64,000 nt of DNA, from positions 9,864,501 to 9,928,500 of the forward strand of contig NW_026870043.1 of assembly GCF_029168945.1 (NCBI RefSeq), written 5' to 3'. Shown piece by piece: positions 33,905 to 46,668 of this stretch. Both the position numbers and the translations under genes were made by a program. The notes under the pieces are model-generated. The model was not told the origin of the DNA, searched no databases, and saw only the letters and a list, made by a program, of their open reading frames with translations. The DNA comes from Cannabis sativa. Its lineage: Eukaryota > Streptophyta > Magnoliopsida > Rosales > Cannabaceae. Positions within the stretch are counted from its first letter, which is position 1; each line of letters starts with the position of its first letter.

Positions 33905-34981
33905 CTAATTGTGGACATTCTCATCTCCATTATCGATATTCATGTTGTTATTAATGAGATCTTCATTAAAAAAATCTGCAACATCTAAGTGCGTAATATC
34001 CAAAGGCTCTTTGAGAAAACTATCATCTTGATAGGCAAAATTTGCTTCTATTTTCTCCTTTCCTTTCACAGATGCTTGATAAAGATCAGCAAGGTGTTTT
34101 GCCGTACGACAGGCACGTGCCCAGTGTCCTTTTATTCCACATCTGGAACATAAATTTTCAGAATTTCTATGATTATTATTTTGAGGACCTTTTCCCTTGT
34201 TCTCAGTAGTTGTGCTTTTCATTGGAGTATATGAATTTTTATTTTGACCATTACAATGCCAAACATTGCTTCGACCGCGATCGCGACCACGACCGCGACT
34301 TTGATTATGGTCATGACCCCGTCTATTACTTCGATTATGATCACGACTACGACTATGATTATGATTGTCAGCAATTGTAGCATTCACTTCAGGGAATGGA
34401 GCAGACCCAGTTGGGCGAGATTCATGATTTTTCATCAAAAGTTCATTATTCTGCTCAGCTACTAGAAGACATGAAATCAATTCTGAATATTTTTTAAAAT
34501 TTCGCTCTCTATATTGCTGCTGCAGAAGCACATTAGAGGCATGAAAAGTAGTATATGTTTTTTCTAACATTTCATAGTCAGTAACTTTTTCTCCACACAA
34601 CATTAATTTAGAAGTGATATTAAACATTGCAGAGTTATAATCACTTACTGATTTAAAATCTTGCAACCTCAGGTGCAACCAATCATTCTTAGCCTTTGGC
34701 AATATGACAGTTTTTTGATGGTCATATCTTTCTTTCAAATTTTGCCAAAGCACAAGAGGATCTTTTACGGTTAAATATTGAGATTTTAACCCCTCATGGA
34801 GATGATGACGAAGGAAAATCATAGCCTTAGCCTTATTTTGTTTTGTTTCAGTATTTTGATATTTGATGGTATCTCCAAGACCCATAGCATTTAAATGGAT
34901 TTCAGCATCAAGAATCCATGACAAATAGTTTTTTCCAGAAATATCAAGTGCCACAAAATCAAGTTTTGCAAGGTTTGCCAT
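33905..34981 (-). CDS. Copia Gag protein, intact frame of 358 residues
   Basis: Starts at ATG 34981, stop at 33905. N-terminal stretch ALDISGKNYLSW is typical of copia Gag; a UBN2-type core follows (about residues 50-180). Then an Arg/His/Asn-rich segment (about 200-260) with repeated SRD/NRS words, and a CX2CX4HX4C zinc knuckle CSRCGIKGHWARAC (about 280-293) for RNA packaging. Uninterrupted, but its partner Pol is broken. Confidence 0.9.
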   Translation of the reverse strand: MANLAKLDFVALDISGKNYLSWILDAEIHLNAMGLGDTIKYQNTETKQNKAKAMIFLRHHLHEGLKSQYLTVKDPLVLWQNLKERYDHQKTVILPKAKNDWLHLRLQDFKSVSDYNSAMFNITSKLMLCGEKVTDYEMLEKTYTTFHASNVLLQQQYRERNFKKYSELISCLLVAEQNNELLMKNHESRPTGSAPFPEVNATIADNHNHSRSRDHNRSNRRGHDHNQSRGRGRDRGRSNVWHCNGQNKNSYTPMKSTTTENKGKGPQNNNHRNSENLCSRCGIKGHWARACRTAKHLADLYQASVKGKEKIEANFAYQDDSFLKEPLDITHLDVADFFNEDLINNNMNIDNGDENVHN

Positions 34982-35324
34982 GGATAAAACTATATCAATA
35001 TAAAGTGTAAATTATTAGACATATACATAAACTTTGAAAAAAAAATACAACAAAATATAGTACAATATAGAATAAGATAATAAGATTAAACAATATAATA
35101 TGATAAACAAATCAACACACATATATAATATATAAGCATCTATATAGATATATATAAACATAGACATATACTGTATAAATATTAATTCATTAAAAAAAAA
35201 TGGCTAACTCGAATGTGTTTCAGTCAGATGAGTATATATATATATACATATATATATATTTAGTGTATCATGACTTTGAAGCAATTCGAGATCACATAAC
35301 AAAAATATTGTCATACCTTGGTTA

Positions 35325-35343
35325 GAGGCTCGTGCTGATAACG
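35325..35343 (-). other. Primer-binding site region of the short-LTR copia element
   Basis: On the minus strand CGTTATCAGCACGAGCCTC directly follows the 5' LTR. This is a common position and sequence for many plant copia elements; I do not assign the tRNA. Confidence 0.7.
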
Positions 35344-35576
35344 TATTATGAAATATTAGTATTATGTAATATTATAATTTAGAGAAAGAAAATAGAGAAG
35401 AGATGAGAATTTTCTGAGTGTTTTATTCCAATAGGTGATTTCCTATTTATACACATACCAGAGTCAAATATTAAAAAACTAAGAGAAAGGAAAACTAAGA
35501 AAAAGAAAATGTTGATTACATTAATGGTAATAAATAAAAAATTTGGACATCCACATAATTAATACTATTTATAACA
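35344..35576 (-). repeat. 5' LTR of the short-LTR copia element
   Basis: Same length and ends as 29950-30182. Its promoter would read leftward, away from the host gene that begins about 100 bp to the right. Confidence 0.93.
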
Positions 35577-35678
35577 GTTTTATAATTTTTGTATTGTTAT
35601 TGTGTATTTGTGAAGTAATCCCTCCCATAAGCATAGAAAAGAGAAGGCCAGCCCCGAGAAGACTAAAGCAGAAGCTAA

Positions 35679-36510
35679 ATGAATGAGACGGCGGCGGAGA
35701 TTGCGGGAAAGGAGTACGAAGCCGAATCTGGTGGCAGTGCCAAAATTGGAAGTCACTGGTGGTGGGCTGCGGCGAGCGTGGGCCAATTGGGTTGGGGTAT
35801 AGTTTCCGTCAGAAAGGGCTGCGCCGAACATTCAACCCTCATGCCCTTGAAGGCTTTTGCCGTCGCATCCCTCTTTGTTGGTGCCCTCGCCTCCGCCTCT
35901 TTTGCTGGCCTTCGCGCCGCAGGAATTCACAAGGTCAGTTTTCTAAATATTATCACTTTGGATCTCGGTGTTGCTGTTCCTAATTCTCAATTAGACTTTA
36001 CTGATGAGATTACAAGAAATATTTTTTTTTTTCACTGAAAATCTTCTTCGAATTATGTTTATCCCATAATTTTTCTAATTTCTTTTTTACTAAGTAAAAT
36101 AGAACAAAAAAAAAAAAAACAAATTACAGATTTTTACCCATAAAACCTGTGTTCCAACCTGGGTTTAATGTTTTATAATTATGGTGATTTTGTTGTTACT
36201 TGCTCCCAAAATGAAGGTTCTTTCATATTTTCAGTTACAAAAGAACATAGGGGGCTCTTCTTCTATCAACTATCAAGCACTCTTTCGGCCCATCTTTTTG
36301 TGATTGTTTTAAATTTATTTTTCAACCAATATTCGTGCTGAGTTGGTGAATTATGTTACTATTAGATATTTGTTGTTAAAACTTAAAAGTATGATTGATA
36401 GTAGTAAATTCTTAATCAAGTCGTATATCTCATAGGTGGAAGACATGATCAAAGTTGGTGGAAATATAAGGAGTGGACTTGGTGTTCGTCCAAGAGCACG
36501 AGATGAATGA
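35679..36510 (+). CDS. Host gene: small two-exon membrane-type protein, 109 residues
   Basis: Exon 1 35679-35933, intron 35934-36435 (GTCAGT..ATAG), exon 2 36436-36510 ending TGA. The splice keeps phase 0. Exon 1 is clearly more GC-rich than its surroundings and has no lesions. The protein has a polar N-terminus (MNETAAEIAGKEYEAE), a hydrophobic stretch beginning HWWWAAASVGQLGWG (about 27-44), a second hydrophobic/Ala-rich stretch (about 54-80), and a basic C-terminus rich in Gly/Arg (VGGNIRSGLGVRPRARDE). Two membrane-spanning helices are likely. I recall similar unnamed small plant proteins but cannot give a function. It is the only gene here that is not element-derived. A copia insertion ends at 35576 (TSD to 35581), so only about 100 bp of native upstream sequence remains next to the ATG. 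Confidence 0.82.
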
Positions 36511-36969
36511 ACGACATGTTTTCTTTTAATCATTCACGAATTCTTGAATACATGTGAGCGCTTTTGGGATTGGGACATTCCAGGTTCACGATAATGAGAA
36601 AAATAATTATCACCTTGTCTATTTCAGTGTGTTTCCCACGACTTTTTTACATCTCCCACGTGTCTTTCAGATTACAAATACTCGCTACTCCAGAGAGCAA
36701 GTCTATCTGAGTAACATTAGTATTTTCTTGGTGTCTTGTTTTGAACGTACACTTTATACTTTTAACAATTTTCAACCGCAGTAATGAGTGAAACAGGTGA
36801 ATTATATGCCAACCCGTACATAGAATATCTTGCTTCTTGCTTCCTACAGACTGATGTCTGTCCACTTTCCAATGTGTTGAGACCAATCGTGTATCACGAC
36901 TGCTTGTGTTGGCGTTTCTCTCTAGGTAAGGCAATTCAGTCAAATTGGGCTATCATTAGTTTTCTCAAG
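36511..36969. other. 3' flank of the host gene
   Basis: Presumably 3' UTR then intergenic. No further exon or conserved frame seen; AATTATATG/TTAATCATT-type AT-rich words but no certain poly(A) signal. Confidence 0.5.
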
Positions 36970-37450
36970 TCATGAGAAGCCCCCTTCTTCGACTATTGCT
37001 TTTCTTACTTTTTGGTGGAAATCTTGTGGTCTCTGCAGTTTCCTAGAAAGATTAAACGTTTCATTTAGAGCACATTATTCCCACTGCAGCAACACTACAT
37101 AATTATCATGTTTCTTGTCCAACAACTTGTGCCCTTTGTAGTAATGACTATGAGGATTTTTTGCTGCCTTGTTCTTGTGCTACTTTCAGGGCTGTACTTT
37201 GAAGTTGAGCAATGCTGATATGTGGGCGGATGTTAAATATTCTCTGTTCTTCCTGCAGCTTTGTCATCAAATTGTTCTTATTTGAGCATTTGGGGGAGTT
37301 AAACAAAGTTAAACAGGGCTTCTTTTCAGGACATCCTCGAGTTATCGTCGACTGGTCCTCTTGTTATTTATCTGAATGGTTACGGATATGCCATTTGTGT
37401 TCGATATCTAATAAGAGACCCGAGACTTAGATTCACCACCCAATTTGTTC
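36970..37450 (+). pseudogene. LINE ORF2 C-terminal fragment (zf-RVT type), decayed
   Basis: Translated with frame changes, it shows words typical of the zinc-binding region after plant LINE reverse transcriptase: a W...LWSLQFPRKIKRF stretch near 37015-37060 and CPLCSNDYEDFLLPC near 37130-37175. There are multiple stops and shifts. Boundaries are uncertain. Recognition is from family memory only. Confidence 0.45.
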
Positions 37451-39865
37451 AGAATAGGGGCGTTGCCTTAGATTTACTTTACATGCTTAATGGGTGTTGG
37501 TGCAATTGTGTGAGATTTGGATAGGTATCATGTTTCCTGCTAAGTGAGTGGAGGGCTTCTTGTTTTAAGAGACGTGAAAACATTAGCTTTTAGTTTAAGC
37601 TTCCATTAGCTTCTTAGTTGTGATATTCAACTTTTTGTAATAGAAAGTGATACTGAAGTAAGGTTTCAGAAAATAGTCAATTTGTACAATCTAATTCAAT
37701 ATTCAAAGTGGGAATATATGGATTTGTGTAAATTTGATTGAAAATTATTACCAAATAATTAATATATATGTAGAGGAGGTCAGGTGGCCAATGGTAACAA
37801 CATTAAAGGCAAAAAAAATATTAGACAAACGAGTGCATCAGATTCCTCTCCAACATTTTGGTTTGAAGCTCAAAGAGCAAAGTACAACCAAAGGATGTAA
37901 TGATAACGTGCAACTATTCTAATATTTTTCAAAGGAGTTTTTGGAGATTTCTTCAGAATGGGGAGGGATTGATTGAGATTGAGCTTGCCCAAGTAAAACT
38001 CCCATCTCAAGGGCTCCAGTATGAGCGACACGGCTAAATTAAAGGGGCTATATGTTCAGTTGCAAGTACTGAAAGACTATTTGACCAAGTTGCTCCCTAT
38101 TGCAACATAATAATAAAAAAAAGTTACAACACTTGTATTTTTCGCGAAAAATGAAGGAAGATTTATGAGGATATGCATATTAATAACTTTTTGAATATAA
38201 AGTTATTTAGCTCTTTACCTTATTTTTTAACTAGTAAAGAGACCGCGCTTCGCGTGAGGCTATTTATATAAATTTTAAATTACATGTATGAATATTAATT
38301 GAATAATAAAATTATATATTTATTTTTTAAAAAAAAATAAATTTATATATTTACTTAATTTGTTAATATTATTGATATTGATATTTTATTTGGTATTAAC
38401 TATTATTTTGAAAATGTTGATGATAAAAAAAATAAAAAATTAAATAAATATAGTGGTTTTGAAAGATTTTAAAGTGTCACTTTTAAGAAAAAGTTATCAC
38501 ACACTTTTTTAGTCTTTTTAGTCTATTTTCTCAATTAATTTCTTAGCTTAAAATATTTATATAATTACAATATTTTTTTATGAACCGTATCTCATATTTT
38601 GTGTATTTATCATAAATTATTTTTTTAAAAAAGTAAGATTTTATTTATACTTTTCACTCTATATTATAAAAACTAGGTGATTATTACGTGCCAAGCCACG
38701 TAGTGTTAGTTTTATTTAATATTTTAGTTTTTTATTTTAATTAATAATTAAAATAGTATAATTATTTGAACGATTTGTTTTATAAAAATAAAATATGTGT
38801 CAGTATATTTAGTAAGTAAAACATAGTTGTGTTATAATAATGTATGTTATTAATAGTAAAATGTACATTAATCTTCTAATTGAAAAAAGTTCTATTATCT
38901 CATTTCATATCTAATAATAGCTACACAACTATATATTTATAGACTTTCACATTCTTTGCAAATTACTAATAAGCACCAATAATATTTTCATATTCTAATA
39001 TTTTTTAACCTTCTCCTCTTGGTGGTAAAATTAAAAATAAAACTAAAAATAAGCACAAACATATAAGGTAAATACTAATTACAGTCCATTTCATCTTTTT
39101 TTTTATTATTATTTTTTTAAGCCCAAGCCCAAAAATCTCTAAGCCAACACAATCAATCTTCTTTTATATTATCTTTTCTAGATATTTTATCTATATTTTT
39201 CTTTTTTAAAAAATAAATAAAAAAATTATTAATATTTTCCAAGATAGGTTTGTTAGAGAGATATGTGGCTAAGATGATTTTTTTAATTTAAAAAGAGATT
39301 ATTAATATTTAAAAGATTGTTTATTTAAAAGATTGTTTAATTTTTTGGGTTTAATTATTGGGTTTATTTTTTAACGGGAGATCAAACCTAATCGTTAAAT
39401 TTAACAGAATATTCTTTTATTTTTAAGTATATTCTGTTAAACCAAGAATGTTAAACCAAGAAATGCCGTTAGATAGACACTTTTAATATATAAAGATATA
39501 TGTAATTTAAATTTAAATTTTGATTTGATTTATTATATTTTTTTATTTAAATCATAATATATAACTTAAAATAATTGATTTTTTTTTTTAAATAATGAAT
39601 GAATATTCAATCTTCAAGGAAGGCACATGTCTCTGGATTTTAGTTAATTTTGAAATCTGAAAGGTCAGATTGAGAGTAAAAATTATATTTCAAAATTATT
39701 ATTTTATATTAAAAAATAAGGTAATATGGTTATATTGTTCAGGTGTAAGATATTTTCATTAATTAATTGGTTATTTAATTTAAATATTATATATATTTAT
39801 GGTTATATTGTTTAAATTTAAGATATTTTTGTTGATATTGAGTTAGTTAACATAAATATTTGATC
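37451..39865. other. AT-rich intergenic stretch with possible small-transposon remnants
   Basis: No coding frame. Around 38236-38262 a GACCGCGCTTCGCGTGAGG word stands out from the AT-rich background; at 38663-38685 a TCTATATTATAAAAACTAG word resembles Helitron 5' ends. A possible 3' partner near 39460-39500 is weak. It ends with ACATG (39866-39870), the left TSD of the Tat element. Confidence 0.4.
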
Positions 39866-39870
39866 ACATG

Positions 39871-40581
39871 CGTTATCTTAAAATTGGCACTCTGACGTGG
39901 CATCACAAGAATTGTGACACGTGGCATCAACTTAGAGCACCTGGTCGGATCAACATGCCGAGCAGGATGCCTCGCTGGCATGTCCATAATGGAATACTCA
40001 ACGAGCCGTGCAGAATGAGCAACACTTAGCGAATTCAGCCAAGCACTTCGTGAGTCACCAGCTCAATCCCTATAACTCAGGGATCAAATTGCGTGGATAT
40101 GGCATACACACGATTCCACTATCGGTGTATACGACCTCAATCCCACGATCCTAGCATTCAGCAATGATCCCACGATTTTTGTGTTTATGCGCTTTGTAAC
40201 GAGAGAGGAAACTCCTCTCCTCAAGTTTCATGCCCTATAAATAGTGAGGAATGTTCACTGGGCAGGAGGACGAAAAAAGAGAGATTGATCGAAACTGTGT
40301 AACAGTGATCATACGCCGAAACGCTATAAGCTAAGGCTATCTAAGAATTATATTCAGAGATATTATTGTAAGAGCTATAAGAAAATGAATCTTCTTCCTT
40401 ATTCTTAAGTCAACACAACTAACGAGGATTAGGCTATTACCGAACTGCTCGGGGCTGAACCTCTATAAAATTTCTGTGTCTTCTTATTATTATTATTTGC
40501 TTTATTACATATTCTTATTACGACATATCGTTTATCGCTTATCAAAAGACTCATTGTCGTTGGCTAAAAGCGAAGTCAATA
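39871..40581 (+). repeat. 5' LTR of the Tat element
   Basis: Begins CGTTATCTTA (the 3' LTR has TGTTATCCCA) and ends GCGAAGTCAATA. By eye it differs from the 3' LTR by roughly 2-3%. It includes a G-box-like GACACGTGGC (about 39917-39926). Confidence 0.92.
40236..40243 (+). promoter_or_regulatory. TATA box of the Tat 5' LTR
   Basis: TATAAATA in CCCTATAAATAGTGAGG, matched at 55227-55234 in the 3' LTR. Confidence 0.75.
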
Positions 40582-40584
40582 TTT

Positions 40585-40602
40585 TGGTGCTTTCATTGAG
40601 AG
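40585..40602 (+). other. Primer-binding site region of the Tat element
   Basis: TGGTGCTTTCATTGAGAG begins a few bases after the LTR end, the expected position and the usual TGG start. I do not assign the tRNA. Confidence 0.65.
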
Positions 40603-40630
40603 AAGAATCACAGATCGCTCTTTCGACACA

Positions 40631-43600
40631 ATGATGCAAACTCACTGAGGCCTGTCCGACCCAACAAACTCACAGACGCTGGATCCGATGTTGGACGACC
40701 TAGGGAGTTCGACGGTTCCACCCGCTGTCAATCCTGGACAGACGAGAAGCGTGGTGAATGATGGAACAACTCCTGTTACTGAAATTGCGCCTGGTGTGCA
40801 AGAGACCGGAAATAACGGTTCTGCACACAGCCAGGATGTTCATAACATGACTGTTCCACCAGGCATCAGCGCCCAGACAACGATCAGAGATGCAACCGAA
40901 TTGTAAAATCTCTGTGCTGCGCTTGGACTCATGCAGGGCCACAACAATACCCTGCATCACGATCAGGAGGAGTTACGTGCCGCAGTAAACCTCGCGTTTG
41001 AAGAACAGAGGCGTATGTTTGCCGAGTGGAGAGATAAAGAGATGGAGCCATTAAGGGCTCACCATGCAGAAATCAAAGATCGTAGTCGGCAAGCGACTGA
41101 TACGGAGAGCCTATCAGACTATAGGCCAGCAGGCGCCGAGCGTCATTCCCTTTGGAGAAGCCGAGGATGACCCAACGGTGAATGCTTCCCAGACAAACAA
41201 CGGTCAGCCGTCCAATCCCCGGTCACGAGTTCCACTCGTGGGCCAAGAGGTAGGCAGACAGACCTTTTCTGGGAATTCATCAGGAGGAGTCATGCTCGAT
41301 GGATCCACTCAAAATAATGGAGCCATTCCACCTGCCAACCAAGCAAACCAATCGCTAAGGCAGCCAGGTTCTTCTGTGTTTGAAAGGTGGGGAACAGCCC
41401 GTGACCTACGGGATGACCTGAACAGAAGAAGGGGAGCAGACAAGCAGAATACTACAACTAATGTGCAGTCCGGAGCCCCTACTCAAATCCCCGCTCAGAA
41501 AGACGCTGACGTAGCCCAACCCGACCATAATGCCAATGAAGTCAGCCCAGCCGTACAGGCCCAGCTTGACGAACTGAAGAATATGTTTCATGGCATGGCC
41601 GGGCAGCGTAACAATGATCTTGAGTTAGACCGCGCACGCGGAACTCCTTTCTCGCCAGAAATCAACCTCCTGCCACTACCTCACAAGTTCAAGATGCCAA
41701 CGTGGAAGATGTACACTGGGAGAGAAGATCCTCTCTCTCATCTCAAGTATTTCGAGATGCAGATGGATTTACAAGGAGTGTGAGGAGACGTATGTTGCAG
41801 AATCTTCCCCGCAACTCTGTCGGAGGCCGCACAACAATGGTATTTCAAGTTGGCTCCAAGAAAGTTTAGTTCATGGAAAACTTTCTCTTCGGAATTCCAT
41901 GCACAATTCTCTTCCTTACGCCAACTCCCATTGCATCTGGGAGATTGGGTCGAAGTAAAACAACGACCAGGCGAGCCACTCCGGGCATACAACAGCAGAT
42001 TCACGACGGAAGCGACCAAGGTGTCACGAGTAACCGAGGATGGAAAGTTATCCGCGATACTGGGGGGCATTGAAGTCCTTGGCGAACTATGGAAGGACAT
42101 AAGGAAGAACGGACCGGTTGACTCAATGAGTGATTTCCTCGACCAGGCCAAAGGTTTCATCAAGCTCGAAGAAGCCATTCAGCGAGCAGAAGGTGAATAA
42201 AAGCCGAACAAAACGAAGGCTCCTTCTACTGGAACGTCCACCCAGCTTCCCCAATATTCTAGCAACTCAAGTGGCAAGCGTTCAGGCAACAACCACAAGC
42301 AAGGGAACGGGAAGAAGGGAAAGTTCACCGAAAAACCCAGACAGACTCCCCGTGATCGCGCCAAACACACTGCATTCACTATCCTAACTGAGGATATAGA
42401 AAGTGTGTATATAGCAACTCAGTTGTTAATTCCGTACAAGAAGCCCGGGCCCATGAAGAAAGATACCAGCAAGAGGGACATGACAAAATTTTGTTGGTTC
42501 CATGGAGACTACGGCCACGACACCAACGAATGCTACAACCTGAAGCGGGAGATAGACCTTCTGATCAAGAAGAACAAACCGCACCTACAGAAGTATGTCA
42601 AGGCCAACCAAGGTCAGAACAACCAGGATCTGATGCCTCTGCCAGTAGATGGACACTTGCAAGTCATCATTGGAGGCCCGCACATCGCTGGAGACACAGG
42701 AAAAGCTCGGGAACGATATGCTCGCACAGCTCAGTACGAGCAAGAAGAAGTCATCCTAGCCGTGGAAGAAAGGAAGCCCAAAGTTCCACGAGCAGGAGAG
42801 CCAACCATAACATTCAATAACGAAGATGTTGTCCAGATAAGGTTTCCGCACAACAACCCGCTGGTCGTGGAAGTCCAGATAGCAAACAAAATGGTGTCCA
42901 GAACCATGATTGATAATGGGGCTTCTTCAAATATTTTGTTCAAGACTGCCTACGAGAAGATGGGGCTCCATCTCAAGGATTTAACTCCATGCCTTCAGCC
43001 CGTCAATGGTTTCTCCGGTCAAGGAGTTGCGCCCCTAGGACAAATCCGCCTACCCCTCACAGTTGGACAAGCTCCAACGAGCATAACTGTCATGGCACAG
43101 TTCCTGGTATTGGATGTTCCTTCAGCCTTTAACATAATGCTAGGCCGACCAACCTTGTATGACTTAAAAGCTGCCACATCAATATTCCACTCGTGCCTGA
43201 AGTTTCCAACCAAAAACGGGGTAGGGTGTCTTAGAGGGAACCAGCAATCTGCTCGGGAATGTTACAACCTTGCAGTGGCCAAGGCTTAGAAGGAAATATC
43301 CTCCAGCCAGAGCCCGGACAAGGGAATAAATATTCCCAAGCAGGAAACCGCCCAAGGCGAGGATGAAGATGTGGATCCTCGACTTGGGGACCGAAGCAGC
43401 ACTGTTAGACCTGTGGAAGAATTAGAAGAGATCGAGGTCGATCCAGATATCCCGGCCAGAAAGCTGAAAATCGGAAAGGGTTTGTTGCTCGAAGTAAAAT
43501 CAGAATTGATAAAATTTCTGAGAGCAAACCTAGACGTTTTCGCCTGGTCACATGCGGATATGGTCGGAATCGATCCTTCTATTATTTCGCACGTCCTGAA

Positions 43601-46600
43601 TATCGATCCTAATATACGGCCAGTTAAGCAAAAACGAAGACTGCTGGATAAAGAACGAGCAATAGCCCTAAAAGACGAAGTTGAAAAGCTGTGCAACAAT
43701 AATTTCATTATTGAAGCTTTCTACCCGGCTTGGGTCGCGAATCCTGTACTCGTGCCTAAGCCGAACAAGAAATGGGGAGTCTGTATTGACTTCACAGACC
43801 TCAACAAAGCGTGCCCTAAAGACTGTTTCCCACTTCCAAGAATCGATCAGCTCGTCGATGCAACAGCCGGGCACGAAATATTAAGCTTCATGGATGCTTA
43901 TTCGGGCTACAATCAAATCAAGATGCATCCACCAGACCAAGAACATACAAGTTTCCGGACAGATATGGGTCTCTACTGCTACAAAGTCATGCCATTTGGT
44001 CTTAAAAATGCCAGAGCTACATATCAAAGACTGGTCAACAAAATGTTTAAAGATCAGATCGGCAGAAACATGGAAGTGTACGTGGATGATATGCTCGTCA
44101 AATCCAGAAAGGCTATGGGGCACATAGACGACCTAGATGAATGTTTCAAAGTCCTCAGAAAGTACAACATGAAACTGAATCCCCTAAAATGCTCCTTCGG
44201 AGTCAGCTCGGGAAAGTTTCTAGGCTTCATCGTCAACGCTCGAGGAATTGAAGCCAATCCGGAAAAAATCCAAGCCTTCCTGGATATGAACTTGCCAACA
44301 AAAACCAAAGAGGTACAAAGCCTAACTGGTCGAATCGCCGCACTCAGTAGATTCGTGTCAAAATCAACGGATAAATGTGTCCCATTCTTCAATATCCTGC
44401 GAGGAAACAAAAAGTTTGAATGGACAGAAGAATATGAAAGAGCTTTTCAAGATCTAAAGGCACAACTCGCAAAACCTCCCGTCCTCTCTAAACCTCTGGA
44501 CGGTAAGGAACTGCGGATATACCTGACAATAACGGAGCATGCCATAAGCGCCGTACTAATCAGAGAAGAAGATGGCGTGCAACATCCAATCTATTACATC
44601 AGTAAAAGACTCGTCGAGGCCGAAGGCCGATATCCGTTGATAGAAAAGCTCGCCTACTGCCTCATCTTAGCAACAAGAACGCTAAGGCCTTATTTTCAAG
44701 CTCATCCTGTTTGGGTGTACACCGACCAACCGCTACGGTAAATACTGCAAAAGCCAGATGCCTCTAGCCGATTACTCAAGTGGGCGGTGGAATTGGGGCA
44801 GTACAAAATCAATTTCCAACCCCGAACAGCTATCAAAGGCCAAGCTTTGGCCGACTTTGTGGTGGAATGCACAGGAAAAACTGAAAGCATCCCAGAAGGC
44901 GATCCCGAGCCAACACCACAGCCGACCAGCACTGAAAGCAAGCCGACCTGGAAGCTTCACGTGGATGGATCGGCCACAGATCAGCTATCCGGCCTAAGAA
45001 TTGCCCTTGTCACACCTGGGGGCAACACCTGCATGCAGCGATCAAATTCGGATTCAAAGCCTCCAACAATGAGGTCGAATACGAAGCCCTAATCTCCAGA
45101 CGCAAACTAGAGAAGGAAATGAAAGCTGAGCACATCAAGATCTGCAGTGACTCACAGCTAGTGGTTAATCATTTATCTGGCGAATACGAGGCTCGGGGAG
45201 AAAAAATGATAGCATATCTGAGCAAAATACATGATCTGCTGGCACAGTTCAAAAGCTACAGCCTCAAGCAGATTCCAAGAGAGGAAAATACAACTGCAGA
45301 TGCGCTAGCCCGTTTGGCGAGCAGCAATATAAGTGACAAGGCGAACCTGGTCCCGATCCAGTTTCTTGAAAAGCCTAGCATCACAGGCACGGAAGAAATC
45401 GAAATGATCGATACATCTCCAAACTGGATGAGGCCAATAGCAGCCTATCTCAACTTTGGGGAACTCCTAGATAACCGAAATGAAGCTTGGAAAATGAGAA
45501 GAAAGGCAGCACGGTACATCATCGTAGACGGGATCATGTATAGAAGAGGATTCTCAATGCCATTACTCAGGTGCGTCACACCAAAGGAAGCTGCACGGCT
45601 TCTATATGAAGTTCACGATGGATTCTGCGAAAATCATGCAGCCGGATAGAGCTTATCAAAGAAAATTCTAAGGCAAGGCTACTTCTGGCCGACAATGATT
45701 GAAGATTCGAAAGCCTACGTAAAGAAGTGTGACGAATGCCAGAGATTTTCAAAGATACCAAGAGCTCTGCCCAACGAGCTGACGCAGATGCAAAGTCTGT
45801 GCCCTTTGCATCTGGGGAATTGACCTAATCGGGCAATTACCTAAAGGTAAAGGCGGAGTGCAGTACGCAGTGGTAGCAGTCGACTACTTTACAAAGTGGA
45901 CTGAAGCCGAACCACTTGCAACTATCACATCAAAGAAGGTTTAAGACTTTATAGTGAAGAACATCATATGCCGGTTCGGACTACCGTACACAATAGTCTC
46001 GGACAACGGCAAGTAGTTCGACAGTCAATCTTTCACTGATTTCTGCGCGAACCATGGCATCATCAAAAGCTTCTCCGCAGTGGCACATCCACAAGAAAAT
46101 GGTCAAGTTGAAGCAGTCAACAAGACCCTGAAGAACACACTAAATAAGAAGCTCAAAGATGCCAAAGGAAATTGGCCGGAAGAACTTTCCAAAGATCTAT
46201 GGTCATACCGTACAACGGAAAAAACAGCAACCGGCCAGACACCATTCTCAATGGCGTACGGTTATGAAGCTATGCTGCCCGTCGAACTCGAACCACCATC
46301 CCACAAAAGGTTGACGTACGATCAAGGTACCAATCACATACTCCTTGCAGAATCACTTGATGAAATCGAAGAAAAACGAGCAACTGCAAACTTAAAGTTG
46401 GTAGCTCATCAACAAAAAGTAGCTCGGTATTTCAACAGACAAGTGAAAGCTCGGAAATTCTTTGTGGGAGATATGGTCCTAAGAAGGGTATTCCTAAACA
46501 CCAAAGACATCACGTCAGGCGTACTTGGACCGAACTGGGAAGGACCTTATTAGGTGGTCGAAGTTCTTGACTCCGGAGCATACAAACTTGGTATGTATGA

Positions 46601-46652
46601 CGAAAAAATGCAACTCATTTTAGTACCACGATGCTGTATGGAGAACATTTAA
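40631..46652 (+). pseudogene. Tat-type Gag-Pol, heavily mutated
   Basis: Runs as ATG at 40631, then a stop at 40646-40648. Frame 2 continues to about 41130 (another stop 40904-40906), shifts, then stays in a single frame to about 45020 with stops at 41781, 42198, 43287 and 44739. It shifts near 45020 and again before the integrase core, which has stops at 45942, 46014 and 46551. Domains: Gag core (about 41830-42190), zinc finger CWFHGDYGHDTNEC (about 42491-42532), protease MIDNGASSN (about 42906-42932), RT with YVDDM (about 44077-44094), RNase H (44500-44735), a second RNase H-like domain with LHVDGSA (about 44955) and ICSDSQLV...ADALARLAS (to about 45320), integrase zinc region (KKCDECQRF, about 45723-45750) and core (VVAVDYFTKW, IVSDNG, ENGQVE). 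At least nine stops and two to three shifts: not functional. Confidence 0.9.
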
Positions 46653-46668
46653 GGAAATACTACCAATG

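Larger units (their letters stand above)
29950..35576 (-). mobile_element. Complete short-LTR Ty1/copia element, TSD GTTTT
   Basis: Two 233-bp LTRs (29950-30182 and 35344-35576) flank gag and pol, all on the minus strand. GTTTT is present on both sides (29945-29949 and 35577-35581). By eye the LTRs differ at about eight sites, nearly all G/A or C/T, so it is older than the Tekay insertion. Domain order protease-integrase-RT-RNase H is copia. A decayed relative lies at 55790-56679. Confidence 0.94.

Noticed and set aside
36511..36969. Additional exon of the host gene
   Set aside because: The stop codon at 36508-36510 is in phase and no splice-consistent coding follows.
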